64,000 nt of DNA from Mucilaginibacter_A sp050955045 (GCA_050955045.1 JBPBQV010000021.1:21220-85219), one strand, 5' to 3'. Positions 7,805 to 17,670 are shown, counted from the first letter of the stretch. The notes: a model not told the origin generated them from the letters alone. Translations and numbers: made by a program.

Positions 7805-8699
7805 TTATCATACACCCGTAATGCTGCAGGAATGTATTGCTGCACTGGCTATTAAGCCGGAAGGTATTTATGTGGATGTAACATTTGGCGGCGGCGGCCA
7901 TTCTCGGCAGATTTTAAATCAATTAAACAAAAATGGCCGTTTGTTGGCTTTTGATCAGGATGAAGATGCTAAGCAAAACGTGCCTGATGATAAGCGTTTT
8001 ACTTTTGTAGAACAGAACTTCCGCTACTTAAAAAATTATTGCCGTTTGTATGATGCTATTCCGGTAAATGGAATTCTGGCTGATTTGGGCGTTTCATCGC
8101 ACCAGTTTGATCAGGCAGAAAGAGGTTTTTCTGTTCGTTTTGATGCAGATTTAGATATGCGGATGAATAAAGGAGGCAATTTAACAGCTAAAATAATCAT
8201 CAACACTTATACTGAAGAAGAACTTCATCGCATTTTTGGAATGTACGGCGAGTTGCAAAACGCAAAAACGCTGGCAAAAACAGTAGTTATGTCGAGGTTG
8301 AACCAGCCAATCGGCACAATTGCAGAATTGAAAATAGCTATTCAGAATTTAATTCCGAAAGGAAAAGAAAATAAATATTTAGCGCAGGTTTTTCAGGCCT
8401 TGCGCATAGAAGTAAACCAGGAACTGGAAGCTTTACAGGAATTTTTAGTGCAATCTGCCGAAGTACTTGAACCCGGAGGTAGATTGGTGGTGATATCTTA
8501 CCATTCGTTAGAAGACCGTTTAGTAAAAAATTTCATAGCCAAAGGCAAATTTAGGGGCGAAGTAGAAAAAGATTTCTTTGGAAACGATCAAAAACCTTTA
8601 GATGCGGTAAGTCGTGGTGCAGTAACGGCATCAGAAGAAGAACTTAAAAATAATAACCGTGCACGCAGTGCAAAATTAAGAATAGCTGTAAAAAGATGA
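7797..8699 (+). CDS. rsmH: 16S rRNA (cytosine(1402)-N(4))-methyltransferase RsmH
   Basis: Methylates N4 of C1402 in 16S rRNA using S-adenosylmethionine. The 300-residue length is typical. The N-terminus MSNYHTPVMLQE is the family signature, the SAM loop is VDVTFGGGGHS (26-36), and LADLGVSSHQFD and ISYHSLEDRLVKNF are also conserved. It overlaps mraZ (eight bases) and ftsL (ATGA), indicating tight translational coupling in the dcw operon. Confidence 0.96.
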   Translation: MSNYHTPVMLQECIAALAIKPEGIYVDVTFGGGGHSRQILNQLNKNGRLLAFDQDEDAKQNVPDDKRFTFVEQNFRYLKNYCRLYDAIPVNGILADLGVSSHQFDQAERGFSVRFDADLDMRMNKGGNLTAKIIINTYTEEELHRIFGMYGELQNAKTLAKTVVMSRLNQPIGTIAELKIAIQNLIPKGKENKYLAQVFQALRIEVNQELEALQEFLVQSAEVLEPGGRLVVISYHSLEDRLVKNFIAKGKFRGEVEKDFFGNDQKPLDAVSRGAVTASEEELKNNNRARSAKLRIAVKR

Positions 8700-9106
8700 C
8701 CAATCGTTTAAGAGCAGAAATTCTGGAAGAAGAGGAGCAGGAGATAGAATTGATTGTGGAAGAAAAACCGCCTGTCGGTAAGATTCCGGATAATTTTTTC
8801 ACGCTTTTACTTCAAAAAGGTGTAGTTTCTACAGAAGCTGCTACCCGAATGTTACCTTTTATATTTTTTGTGGCTTTTTTGGGAATGATTTATATCGCCA
8901 ATCGCCATATGGCAGAAAATAATATCCGTGATATTGATAAACTCTCCAAGCAGGTAAAAGAACTTAGCTGGGATTATAAAACCACAAAAGCCGAATTATC
9001 TTACAGAAGCACTTTAACAGAAGTAGAAAAAAAGACAGATACGTTAGGATTGCAAATCTCTGTAGAACCGCCGCAAAAAATTATAGTAACGGAAGATGAG
9101 CATTAG
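8696..9106 (+). CDS. ftsL: FtsL-like cell division protein
   Basis: A bitopic protein of 136 residues: a cytoplasmic N-terminus rich in Glu (about 1-55), one transmembrane helix (about 58-77, FIFFVAFLGMIYIA) and a periplasmic coiled-coil-like segment (about 80-120). Size, topology and position between rsmH and ftsI match the Bacteroidota FtsL family, which bridges FtsQ/FtsB and FtsW/FtsI in the divisome. Sequence similarity within FtsL is always weak, so position carries much of the call. It overlaps rsmH by four bases and ftsI by eleven. Confidence 0.82.
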   Translation: MTNRLRAEILEEEEQEIELIVEEKPPVGKIPDNFFTLLLQKGVVSTEAATRMLPFIFFVAFLGMIYIANRHMAENNIRDIDKLSKQVKELSWDYKTTKAELSYRSTLTEVEKKTDTLGLQISVEPPQKIIVTEDEH

Positions 9107-11186
9107 GACCAACATATTGCTCCGCGTTTATCTGGCTTTTGGCCTGATTGTGCTGCTTGCTCTGGCGGTAATGGTTCAGTTATGCCGCGTGCAGTTTTTA
9201 CAAGGTAAAAAATGGGCAGCTATGCAGGATAGCCTTTCTATCCGTTATGTTAATGTGGAAGCAGCCCGCGGAAACATTTTTGCGCTGGATGGCAGCATGT
9301 TGGCTACTTCTGTTCCGGAGTATGAACTACGAATGGATCTGGTAGATGGCGCAATCGCGGATGACAAAGTTTTTTATGCCAAAATAGATTCTCTGGCGAT
9401 GAAAATGTCGACATTTTTTGGTGATAAATCTTCCCGTGATTATTCCCGTTACCTGCGCAATGGCCGTCGGGATGGTTCCCGTTATCTGCTCATTAAACGG
9501 AAAGTTTCCTTTCAGGATTTAAAGCAGATCAAAAAATTCCCCATTTTTAATTTAGGCAAATATGGCGGCGGACTAATTGTTATCCAACAAAATAAACGGA
9601 TTTTACCTTACCGTTCTCTTGCTGCCAGAACCATCGGCTACAAAAATGAGAATGTTAAAAATGCAGTTGGGCTGGAAGGTGCGTATGCTTCTTTTATCAA
9701 CGGAGAATCTGGCAAAAGGCTGATGCAGCGTATTGCCGGTGGCGTTTGGAAACCTGTTAACGAGGATTTTGAAATCGCCCCAAAAGAAGGTGCTGATATC
9801 ATTTCAACGCTGGATGTGAACTTTCAGGATGTTGCCCAAAGTGCTTTAGAAAAACAGCTGATTAAAAGTGATGCCGACCACGGTGCTGTTATTTTAATGG
9901 AAGTTGCAACCGGAGAAGTGCGTGCAGTTGCCAACTACACTAAAATTAGTAAAGGTGTTTATAAAGAAAAATTTAATTATGCTATTGCAGGAAATCAGGA
10001 TCCGGGTTCAACTTTCAAATTAGCTTCTTACATGGCTTTGCTGGAAGATCATAAAGTGGATACCAATACGATGGTCAATACCGGAACCTATAAAATCCCA
10101 GGCCATATTATCAAAGATTCTCATGGGGGCATTGGTGTAGTTACGGTAAAAAGGGCTTTTGAAACTTCGTCAAATGCTGCTGTTGCTTATTTAATTGATA
10201 AGAGTTATCACAATAATCAATCTCAATTTACAGATCATTTATACGGCTGGCATTTAAATGAGAAATTGAATTTGCAGATCCCGGGCGAAGCACAACCAGT
10301 AATTAAAAATCCGGAAAATAAAAGTTGGAACAAAAACATGACATTGCCACAAATGGCTTACGGTTATGAAATGCAGCTTACACCTTTAAAAATGCTTTCT
10401 TTTTATAATGCTGTTGCCAACAATGGAAAATATATTGCACCAATTTTTGTAAAAGAAATCCGCAGACTTGGTAATCCAATCGAGCAATTTGAAGCAAGAG
10501 TAATCAAAGATAAAATTTGTTCTAACGCTACTTTAGGTAAGATTAAAAAAATGCTGGAAGGTGTAGTTACCGAAGGCAGCGGGAAAAATATTGTTTACAA
10601 TCCATTATACAGGATAGCTGGTAAAACAGGTACAGCCCAGGTTGCTGATGCAAACAGAGGTTATAGAGGCAAACGCCAGTATCAGGCTTCTTTTGTTGGC
10701 TATTTTCCAGCAGAAAAACCTAAGTATTCGATGATTGTGGTAATTAATGATCCAAAAGGTGATTACTACGGTGCATCGGTTTCTGGCCCGGTTTTCCGGG
10801 AAGTAGCAGACCGGGTTTACTCCACCGACATGGATTTGAACCAGCCGGAAACAGTTCATTTAGCCGGGAATATTCATCCAAATACAAAGAACGGTCCGCA
10901 AAAAGCAACACAGGAAGTTTACAATAAACTGAAATTAAAAACTTTTAGTGCAAAAAATAACGAAACTGCCATTGATAGCAACGAAGGTATTGCAAACAGC
11001 GAAACCAATTTTAAAAAAGGTTCTGTACCCGCAACGGTGGGAATGGGTTTGCGTGATGCTTTGTTTATCATGGGAAATGCGGGATATAAAATTGCAGTAA
11101 TCGGAAGCGGAACGGTAGTAAGGCAATCGGTTGGTGCAGGCAGTCTGATCCCGAAAGGCTCTAAAATAGTATTGGAACTGGAATGA
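9096..11186 (+). CDS. ftsI: Penicillin-binding protein (FtsI/PBP3-type septal transpeptidase) with C-terminal PASTA domain
   Basis: A class B transpeptidase that crosslinks septal peptidoglycan with FtsW. One transmembrane helix (about 10-30) is followed by the dimerisation domain (AARGNIFALDG at 56-66) and the transpeptidase domain: STFK at 305-308 (catalytic Ser), SSN at 358-360 and KTG at 510-512. The last 60 residues, beginning VPATVGMGLRDALFIMG, form a PASTA domain, a feature of Bacteroidota FtsI. Length is 696 residues. It overlaps ftsL upstream and murE (ATGA) downstream. Confidence 0.95.
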   Translation: MSIRTNILLRVYLAFGLIVLLALAVMVQLCRVQFLQGKKWAAMQDSLSIRYVNVEAARGNIFALDGSMLATSVPEYELRMDLVDGAIADDKVFYAKIDSLAMKMSTFFGDKSSRDYSRYLRNGRRDGSRYLLIKRKVSFQDLKQIKKFPIFNLGKYGGGLIVIQQNKRILPYRSLAARTIGYKNENVKNAVGLEGAYASFINGESGKRLMQRIAGGVWKPVNEDFEIAPKEGADIISTLDVNFQDVAQSALEKQLIKSDADHGAVILMEVATGEVRAVANYTKISKGVYKEKFNYAIAGNQDPGSTFKLASYMALLEDHKVDTNTMVNTGTYKIPGHIIKDSHGGIGVVTVKRAFETSSNAAVAYLIDKSYHNNQSQFTDHLYGWHLNEKLNLQIPGEAQPVIKNPENKSWNKNMTLPQMAYGYEMQLTPLKMLSFYNAVANNGKYIAPIFVKEIRRLGNPIEQFEARVIKDKICSNATLGKIKKMLEGVVTEGSGKNIVYNPLYRIAGKTGTAQVADANRGYRGKRQYQASFVGYFPAEKPKYSMIVVINDPKGDYYGASVSGPVFREVADRVYSTDMDLNQPETVHLAGNIHPNTKNGPQKATQEVYNKLKLKTFSAKNNETAIDSNEGIANSETNFKKGSVPATVGMGLRDALFIMGNAGYKIAVIGSGTVVRQSVGAGSLIPKGSKIVLELE

Positions 11187-12643
11187 AATTATTAAGAGAA
11201 ATATGTGTAGGAATTACCGATCTGATTGTGTTAAAAACACCGGAACAGGAAATTAATGCGCTTATTTTTGATTCAAGAAAGGTTGTTGCCGGAAGTTTAT
11301 TTTTTGCTGTACGAGGAACTTTGGTTGATGGACATCATTTTATAGATCAGGCAATTGCGTCCGGTGCTATTGCTATTGTTTGTGAAGAAATCCCCGAAAA
11401 TCAAAACCCGAACATTACTTATATACAAGTTGCAGATGCAGCAGCTGCTTTAGGTTTTGCTGCGGCTAATTTTTATGATCATCCTTCCAAAAAACTAAAA
11501 TTAGTTGGCGTAACCGGTACAAATGGTAAAACCACGATTGCAACCTTGCTTTTTCAACTTTTTAGTGATTTAGGTTATAAATGCGGCTTGCTTTCTACCG
11601 TAGAAAACCGAATTAATAGTGAAATTATCCCGGCAACACATACTACGCCAGATCCTTTAGAATTGAACATTTTATTAAACGAAATGGTAGTTTCAGGTTG
11701 CGATTATGCTTTTATGGAAGTTAGCTCACATGCTATTGTGCAACATCGCATCAGCGGACTGGAATTTGTTGGCGGCATTTTTTCTAATCTCAGCCATGAT
11801 CATTTGGATTTTCATAAAACGTTTGGCGAATACCTAAAAGCCAAAAAAAGATTTTTTGACGAACTGTCGGATACTGCTTTTGCACTTATAAATCTGGACG
11901 ATAAAAATGGTTTGGTAATGTTGCAAAATACCAAAGCGCATCAAAAAACTTATGCTTTAAAATGTATGGCTGATTTCAAAGCCAGGATCATAGAAAATCA
12001 ATTTGGTGGTTTATTGCTAAATATTGATAATCAGGAAATTTGGTTCAAGTTAGTTGGAAGTTTTAATGCTTATAACTTACTGGCTGTTTACGCTACGGCC
12101 ATGTTACTGGAGCAGGATAAAGAAAAAGTACTGACTGTTTTAAGCAGATTATCCGGAGCAGAAGGAAGGTTTGATTATCTTATTTCTTCTAAAAAAGTTA
12201 TTGGAATTATAGATTATGCGCACACGCCGGATGCCGTCCAAAATGTTTTGAGCACGATAAAAGATATTCGCAAAGGCAACGAACAGGTAATTACCGTAAT
12301 TGGTTGCGGTGGAGATCGGGATAAAACAAAACGCCCAGTTATGGCAAGTGTTGCTTGCGAGTGGAGCGACAAAGTAATTTTAACTTCTGATAATCCGCGT
12401 TCGGAAGAAGCTGATCAGATTATACGTGATATGGAAGCCGGTATTTCTGCTGATCAGCACCGAAAAGCATTTGCCATTGCCGATAGAAAAGAGGCGATAA
12501 AAGCAGCATGTCATTTAGCGCAGCCGGATGATATTATTTTGCTGGCCGGAAAAGGGCACGAAAAATACCAGGAAATAAAAGGAGTAAAATATCCTTTTGA
12601 TGATAAACAGATTTTGGCAGAACAATTTAAACTCATGAGCTAA
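11183..12643 (+). CDS. murE: UDP-N-acetylmuramoyl-L-alanyl-D-glutamate--2,6-diaminopimelate ligase
   Basis: Adds the third stem-peptide residue to UDP-MurNAc-L-Ala-D-Glu using ATP. The ATP loop TGTNGKTT lies at 111-118, the central Mur ligase domain carries EVSSHAI and SNLSHDHLDFH, and the C-terminal domain carries SDNPRSEE. The DNPR motif predicts meso-diaminopimelate rather than lysine, consistent with a Gram-negative wall and with dapA in the same window. It overlaps ftsI by four bases and mraY by one (TAATG). Confidence 0.97.
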   Translation: MKLLREICVGITDLIVLKTPEQEINALIFDSRKVVAGSLFFAVRGTLVDGHHFIDQAIASGAIAIVCEEIPENQNPNITYIQVADAAAALGFAAANFYDHPSKKLKLVGVTGTNGKTTIATLLFQLFSDLGYKCGLLSTVENRINSEIIPATHTTPDPLELNILLNEMVVSGCDYAFMEVSSHAIVQHRISGLEFVGGIFSNLSHDHLDFHKTFGEYLKAKKRFFDELSDTAFALINLDDKNGLVMLQNTKAHQKTYALKCMADFKARIIENQFGGLLLNIDNQEIWFKLVGSFNAYNLLAVYATAMLLEQDKEKVLTVLSRLSGAEGRFDYLISSKKVIGIIDYAHTPDAVQNVLSTIKDIRKGNEQVITVIGCGGDRDKTKRPVMASVACEWSDKVILTSDNPRSEEADQIIRDMEAGISADQHRKAFAIADRKEAIKAACHLAQPDDIILLAGKGHEKYQEIKGVKYPFDDKQILAEQFKLMS

Positions 12644-13884
12644 TGCTGTATTATCTATTCACATATCTATATAAAAACCACAATACTCCTGGTGTTGGCG
12701 TATTTCAATACATTTCGTTTCGTACGGCACTTTCCGTTATTCTTTCGCTGATTATTACAACTGTTTTTGGTGGAAAAATAATTAAATATCTACAAAAAAA
12801 GCAAGTTGGCGAAACGGTTAGAAACTTAGGTTTGGAAGGTCAGATGCAAAAACAAGGAACGCCAACTATGGGCGGAATTATGATCTTGATGGGGATTTTA
12901 ATCCCAACATTATTGCTGGCCAAACTGGATAACATCTATATCATCCTAATGATTATTACCACCGTTTGGATGGGAATAGTTGGTTTTCTGGATGATTATA
13001 TCAAGGTTTTCAAAAAAAATAAAGAAGGATTAGCCGGACGGTTTAAAATTGTTGGTCAGGTTGGTTTATCTATAATTATTGGCTGGACGATGTATTTCAG
13101 TCCCGAAATTGTGATTCGTCAAACTGTAACGCTTCCGGTAAAATATGATGTTCCAGTAGAAGTTCATCAGCAAGGAAACAAATACGTTTACACGCAAGAT
13201 ATTAAATCTACCAAAACAAACTTGCCTTTTTACAAGCACAATGAATTTGATTATGCTAAAGTAATCAAGTTTATTGGTCCAGGTTATGAGCATTATGCGC
13301 TGATTGTGTTTATGCTTTTTACCATTTTTATCATTACCGCAGTTTCTAACGGTGCTAATATTACAGATGGAATTGATGGACTGGCAACCGGAATTTCGGC
13401 CATTATTGGTATAACATTGGCGGTGCTGGCTTACGTTTCGGGTAATACCGTAATATCTGAATATCTGAACATTGTTTACATCCCAAATTCTGGCGAACTG
13501 GTTGTTTTTGCAGGTGCTTTTGTAGGTGCTTGTGTTGGTTTTTTGTGGTACAATTCGTATCCAGCGCAGATTTTTATGGGTGATACTGGAAGTTTAGCCA
13601 TCGGCGGAATTATTGCCGCTTTTGCGATCATGATCCGTAAAGAATTACTGATACCTCTTTTATGCGGTATTTTTCTGATTGAACTGGTTTCCGTGATTTT
13701 GCAGGTGAGCTGGTTTAAATTCACCAAAAAGAAATATGGCGAAGGAAGAAGAATTTTTCTGATGTCGCCTTTGCATCACCATTTTCAGAAAAAAGGTTAT
13801 CACGAATCTAAAATTGTAACGCGGTTTTGGATCATTGGTATTTTTCTGGCCATTTTAACTATGGTCACTCTAAAATTAAGGTAG
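12643..13884 (+). CDS. mraY: Phospho-N-acetylmuramoyl-pentapeptide-transferase
   Basis: Forms lipid I from UDP-MurNAc-pentapeptide and undecaprenyl phosphate at the inner membrane. The 413-residue polytopic protein has the MraY signatures: GTPTMGGIMIL (about 72-82), VGFLDDYIKVFKKN, NITDGIDGLATG, AQIFMGDTGSLAIGG and the terminal MSPLHHHFQKKG. An insert of about 60 residues between the third and fourth helices (QTVTLPVKYDVPV onward) lengthens it relative to the usual 360; such an insert is common in Bacteroidota. It starts on the last base of murE. Confidence 0.97.
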   Translation: MLYYLFTYLYKNHNTPGVGVFQYISFRTALSVILSLIITTVFGGKIIKYLQKKQVGETVRNLGLEGQMQKQGTPTMGGIMILMGILIPTLLLAKLDNIYIILMIITTVWMGIVGFLDDYIKVFKKNKEGLAGRFKIVGQVGLSIIIGWTMYFSPEIVIRQTVTLPVKYDVPVEVHQQGNKYVYTQDIKSTKTNLPFYKHNEFDYAKVIKFIGPGYEHYALIVFMLFTIFIITAVSNGANITDGIDGLATGISAIIGITLAVLAYVSGNTVISEYLNIVYIPNSGELVVFAGAFVGACVGFLWYNSYPAQIFMGDTGSLAIGGIIAAFAIMIRKELLIPLLCGIFLIELVSVILQVSWFKFTKKKYGEGRRIFLMSPLHHHFQKKGYHESKIVTRFWIIGIFLAILTMVTLKLR

Positions 13885-13896
13885 TAAAAGAAGCAT
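13885..13896 (-). repeat. Dispersed motif A copy between mraY and murD
   Basis: TAAAAGAAGCAT directly follows the mraY stop codon and lies 16 bases before the murD start. Confidence 0.6.
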
Positions 13897-13911
13897 TAGC
13901 TAAAACAATAA

Positions 13912-15291
13912 ATGGAAACAGGAAATCAAATATCAGCAATAACAACTGCCGGAAACGGTAAGTTCCTGTGCATTCTGGGTGCTGGAGAAAGCGGTGTTGG
14001 CGCAGCTTTTCTGGCTCGTAAGCAGGGTTTCAAAGTTTTTGTTTCCGATTTTGGGCAGATGAACGAAAAGTACAAGTTGCAATTGCAGGATTGGAACATC
14101 GATTTCGAAGAGAACCAGCACTCCGAAGATATTATTTTGCAAGCTGATGAAGTTGTTAAAAGTCCGGGCATTCCTGAAAAAGCGCCAATCATCAAAAAAC
14201 TAAAATCAAAAGGGATTTCGGTAATTTCTGAAATTGAATTTGCTGCCCGCTATACCAAAGCCAAAATGATCTGCATTACTGGATCAAACGGAAAAACAAC
14301 CACGGCAAGTTTGACTTATCATTTACTTAAAAATGCAGGTTTAAACGTTGGTTTGGCCGGCAACATTGGTAAAAGTTTTGCTTATCAGGTTGCTGCCGAA
14401 AAGTATGATCATTTTGTGTTGGAAATCAGCAGTTTTATGTTGGATGATATGTACAAGTTTAAAGCTGATATTGCTGTATTGCTGAATATTACGCCGGATC
14501 ATTTAGACCGGTATGAATACAAAATGGATAATTATGCTGATTCCAAATTCCGCATTACCCAAAATCAAACTGGTGCTGATTACCTGATTTATTGTGCTGA
14601 TGATGAAGAAACGATGAAAGGAATTAGCAAACGCAAAATTGCTGCCCGGCAATTGCCTTTTTCTATCCAGAAAAAAGTAGAACAAGGTGCTTATTTAAGT
14701 GAAGATGAAATTTACATTTTAACTGATAAAGGAGATTTCAGTATGAATATCAGTGAATTAGCTTTACAGGGAAAGCATAATATTTATAACAGTATGGCTG
14801 CGGGCATTACAGCCAAAGTTTTGGAATTGAAAAACGAAACCATCCGCGAAAGCATGGGCGATTTCAAAAATATTGAACACCGGCTGGAATCGGCAGGCAA
14901 AATTGCAGGTATCACTTTTATCAATGACTCTAAAGCAACCAACGTAAATTCTACTTGGTATGCTTTGGAAAGTATGAGTACAGATGTAATATTGATTTTA
15001 GGTGGCGTAGATAAAGGCAACGATTATTCGATGCTGAAAGAATTAGTAAAGCAAAAAGTAAAAGCCATTGTGTGTTTAGGAAAAGACAATAAACGCATTC
15101 ATGAAGCTTTTGAAGATGATGTTGAGATGATTGTTAACTCATTTTCTGCACAGGAAGCGGTACAAATGGCTTATCATTTGGCAAAAAAAGGTGATACTGT
15201 TCTGTTATCTCCGGCTTGCGCGAGTTTTGATTTGTTTAAAAATTATGAAGATCGCGGCCAGCAGTTTAAAGCAGCGGTAAAGGAATTATAA
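13912..15291 (+). CDS. murD: UDP-N-acetylmuramoylalanine--D-glutamate ligase
   Basis: Adds D-glutamate to UDP-MurNAc-L-Ala. The Rossmann-like N-terminal domain has LGAGESGVGAAFLA, the ATP loop is TGSNGKTTTAS (about 123-133), and further motifs are LEISSFMLDD, NITPDHLDRYEY and LSPACASFDLFKNYEDRG at the C-terminus. It is 459 residues, the usual length. A short leader (about 14 residues) precedes the domain, and no better downstream ATG exists. It is separated from mraY by 27 bases that hold a dispersed motif A copy. Confidence 0.97.
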   Translation: METGNQISAITTAGNGKFLCILGAGESGVGAAFLARKQGFKVFVSDFGQMNEKYKLQLQDWNIDFEENQHSEDIILQADEVVKSPGIPEKAPIIKKLKSKGISVISEIEFAARYTKAKMICITGSNGKTTTASLTYHLLKNAGLNVGLAGNIGKSFAYQVAAEKYDHFVLEISSFMLDDMYKFKADIAVLLNITPDHLDRYEYKMDNYADSKFRITQNQTGADYLIYCADDEETMKGISKRKIAARQLPFSIQKKVEQGAYLSEDEIYILTDKGDFSMNISELALQGKHNIYNSMAAGITAKVLELKNETIRESMGDFKNIEHRLESAGKIAGITFINDSKATNVNSTWYALESMSTDVILILGGVDKGNDYSMLKELVKQKVKAIVCLGKDNKRIHEAFEDDVEMIVNSFSAQEAVQMAYHLAKKGDTVLLSPACASFDLFKNYEDRGQQFKAAVKEL

Positions 15292-15334
15292 TACTGTTTT
15301 TATCAATATAAAAAATATACTGTAAAAGAAGCAT
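15291..15334 (+). repeat. Composite dispersed repeat: motif B followed by inverted motif A, overlapping the ftsW start
   Basis: ATACTGTTTTTATC (15291-15304) is followed by an ATATAAAAAATATA stretch and then TAAAAGAAGCAT (15323-15334). The final AT of motif A is the first two bases of the ftsW ATG. The entire murD-ftsW spacer is made of this element. Confidence 0.7.
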
Positions 15335-16499
15335 GCACAGAATACTCAGTCAAACCAAAGGCGACCGCTGGATATGGCTCATCGTAATTCTGCTTTCTGT
15401 AATTTCGGCACTGGCCGTTTACAGTTCAACAGGTACGCTGGCTTATAAACGTGGTGTTGGTGCAGAATCAATTTTGATTAAGCACATGGCCATGATTTTT
15501 GGTGGCTTGGCGTTGATGTTTGTTTCCCATAAACTGGATTACCGGTATTATATGGGGATTTCTAAAATCCTGATGATTGTAACTATTCCATTGCTGCTTT
15601 ATACGCTTCTTTTTGGTAGTCATTTAAATGATGCAAGTCGGTGGATTGCCATTCCTGGAACCGGATTAACCTTCCAAACTTCGGATTTGGCAAAACTTTC
15701 TCTCATTACTTTTTTAGCCAGAAGTTTATCGCGCAAGCAGGAAAATATTAAAGATGTAAAAGAATCTTTCTTGCCGATTATGGGTTCTGTTTGCGTAGTT
15801 TTTATCCTGATTGCATTAGCCAATTTATCTACCGCGTTGATGTTATTTGGAGTAAGTATTTTACTGTTAATTATCGGCCGGATCAGCATCAAACAAATTG
15901 CAGTAGTTTGTTTGGCAGGAGCGGTTTTATTATCTGGCGTAATATTTTTAGGGCCGAGAAGGAAAACATACGCTTCCCGTATTCAAACATTTTTACACCC
16001 AAGTAAAGTTGATCGTGATAAATCTTTTCAGGCTGATCATGCCAAAATTGCCATTGCAACAGGCGGTGTTTTTGGTAAAGGTCCGGGAAATAGTGTTGAA
16101 CGCAATTATTTGCCTCATCCATATTCAGATTTTATTTATGCTACAATTATTGAAGAATACGGCTTGGTTGGTGGTTTTTCATTAGTTGTAATTTATTTAT
16201 TCTTGCTGTATCGCTGCATCAAAATTGTAACCAAAGCGCCAAAAGCTTTTGGGGCTTTGCTGGCAGCAGGCTTAAGTTTTAGTTTGACGATACAGGCTTT
16301 TGCCAATATGGCGGTTGCTGTGGGTTTAGGTCCGGTTACGGGTGTGCCTTTACCGTTGGTAAGCATGGGTGGAACATCTATATTATTTACAAGCGTGGCT
16401 TTCGGGATAATATTATCGGTAAGCCGACACATTGACGAATACGAAGATAACCGAAAAGTAGTAATAGGCGAAATCAGGGAAAAGGAAGTAGCAGCCTGA
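15333..16499 (+). CDS. ftsW: SEDS-family peptidoglycan polymerase FtsW
   Basis: The septal glycan polymerase working with FtsI. A polytopic protein of 388 residues with about ten hydrophobic segments. SEDS signatures include the stretch SRWIAIPGTGLTFQTSDLAKLSLI (about 104-127), the periplasmic loop with GKGPGNSVERNYLPHPYSDFIYATIIEEYGL and the end VPLPLVSMGGTS. The start codon is formed partly by the dispersed motif described at 15291-15334, and there is no Shine-Dalgarno sequence. Confidence 0.95.
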   Translation: MHRILSQTKGDRWIWLIVILLSVISALAVYSSTGTLAYKRGVGAESILIKHMAMIFGGLALMFVSHKLDYRYYMGISKILMIVTIPLLLYTLLFGSHLNDASRWIAIPGTGLTFQTSDLAKLSLITFLARSLSRKQENIKDVKESFLPIMGSVCVVFILIALANLSTALMLFGVSILLLIIGRISIKQIAVVCLAGAVLLSGVIFLGPRRKTYASRIQTFLHPSKVDRDKSFQADHAKIAIATGGVFGKGPGNSVERNYLPHPYSDFIYATIIEEYGLVGGFSLVVIYLFLLYRCIKIVTKAPKAFGALLAAGLSFSLTIQAFANMAVAVGLGPVTGVPLPLVSMGGTSILFTSVAFGIILSVSRHIDEYEDNRKVVIGEIREKEVAA

Positions 16500-16510
16500 T
16501 TTTTAATCAG

Positions 16511-16523
16511 GTAAAAGAAGCAT
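16511..16523 (-). repeat. Dispersed motif A copy between ftsW and murG
   Basis: GTAAAAGAAGCAT, 23 bases before the murG start. Confidence 0.6.
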
Positions 16524-16545
16524 CAAAATTTTAGCAGATATAGGA

Positions 16546-17670
16546 ATGGCAAAAAAAATCATCATAAGCGGCGGCGGAACCGGAGGACATATCTTCCCGG
16601 CTATTGCCATTGCTGATGCTCTGAAAAAGCTTCATCCTGAAACAGAAATTTTGTTTGTTGGCGCGAACGGCCGCATGGAAATGGAAAAAGTTCCTGCTGC
16701 CGGATACGAAATTGAAGGTTTAGATATTGCCGGTTTTCAGCGCGGTTCCATCCTTAAAAATCTTACGTTACCGTTTAAAGTTTTTAACAGTGTAAACAAA
16801 GCAAAATCAATCATCAAAAGCTTCAAGCCTGATGCTGTAGTTGGCGTTGGTGGTTACGCTTCCGGCCCGTTGTTGTATGCTGCTTCAACTAAAAATTTGC
16901 CGATTCTCATTCAGGAACAAAACTCTTACGCAGGCATCACCAATAAATGGTTGGCAAAAAAAGCAAAACGAATTTGTGTGGCTTTTGATCGAATGGAACA
17001 GTTTTTTCCGGCCGATCGAATTATCAAAACAGGCAATCCGATTCGCAGAACATCTGTAACAATCAACGGAAAAAGGGAAGAAGCATTTGAATATTTCAAA
17101 CTTTCTCCATTTAAAAAAACAATTTTAGTTACCGGCGGAAGTTTGGGAGCCGGAACTTTAAACAAATGTATGCTGGCTGGTTTGGATCAGTTAATTGCTG
17201 CGGATGTACAATTAATCTGGCAAACCGGAAAATATTATTATAAAGGAATTGTAGAAAAGCTGGGTTCAACTATCCATCAAAATATTTGTGTTTTAGAGTT
17301 TTTAAACCGGATGGATTTAGCTTACGCTGCTGCCGACGTAATTATCTCTCGTGCTGGAGCCGGAACCATTGCAGAATTATGTATGGTAAAAAAAGCAGTG
17401 ATTCTGGTGCCTTCGCCAAATGTGGCAGAAGATCATCAAACTAAAAATGCGCTGGCTTTGGTACAACAAAATGCTGCGGTTTTGGTGAAAGATGTAGATG
17501 CAGAAAATACACTGATAAAAACAGTATTGAATTTGTTGCAAGATGAAAATCAGCAGCAAAAACTAAGTACACAAATTGGCAAACTGGCCATGCCGGATGC
17601 TGATTTAAACATTGCAAAAGAAGTATTAAAAATTACAGAAAATAAAGTAAATGCTGTTTTTACAGCATAA
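16546..17670 (+). CDS. murG: UDP-N-acetylglucosamine--N-acetylmuramyl-(pentapeptide) pyrophosphoryl-undecaprenol GlcNAc transferase
   Basis: Converts lipid I to lipid II at the cytoplasmic face of the membrane. A GT28 protein of 374 residues with the acceptor-binding GGGTGGHIFPAIAIAD (9-24), VVGVGGYASGPLLYAA, QEQNSYAGITNK, VTGGSLGAG and, in the donor domain, SRAGAGTIAELC and PSPNVAEDHQTKNA. The start follows AGGAATGG. The 3' end, including the stop codon, coincides with a motif B-like palindrome. Confidence 0.97.
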   Translation: MAKKIIISGGGTGGHIFPAIAIADALKKLHPETEILFVGANGRMEMEKVPAAGYEIEGLDIAGFQRGSILKNLTLPFKVFNSVNKAKSIIKSFKPDAVVGVGGYASGPLLYAASTKNLPILIQEQNSYAGITNKWLAKKAKRICVAFDRMEQFFPADRIIKTGNPIRRTSVTINGKREEAFEYFKLSPFKKTILVTGGSLGAGTLNKCMLAGLDQLIAADVQLIWQTGKYYYKGIVEKLGSTIHQNICVLEFLNRMDLAYAAADVIISRAGAGTIAELCMVKKAVILVPSPNVAEDHQTKNALALVQQNAAVLVKDVDAENTLIKTVLNLLQDENQQQKLSTQIGKLAMPDADLNIAKEVLKITENKVNAVFTA

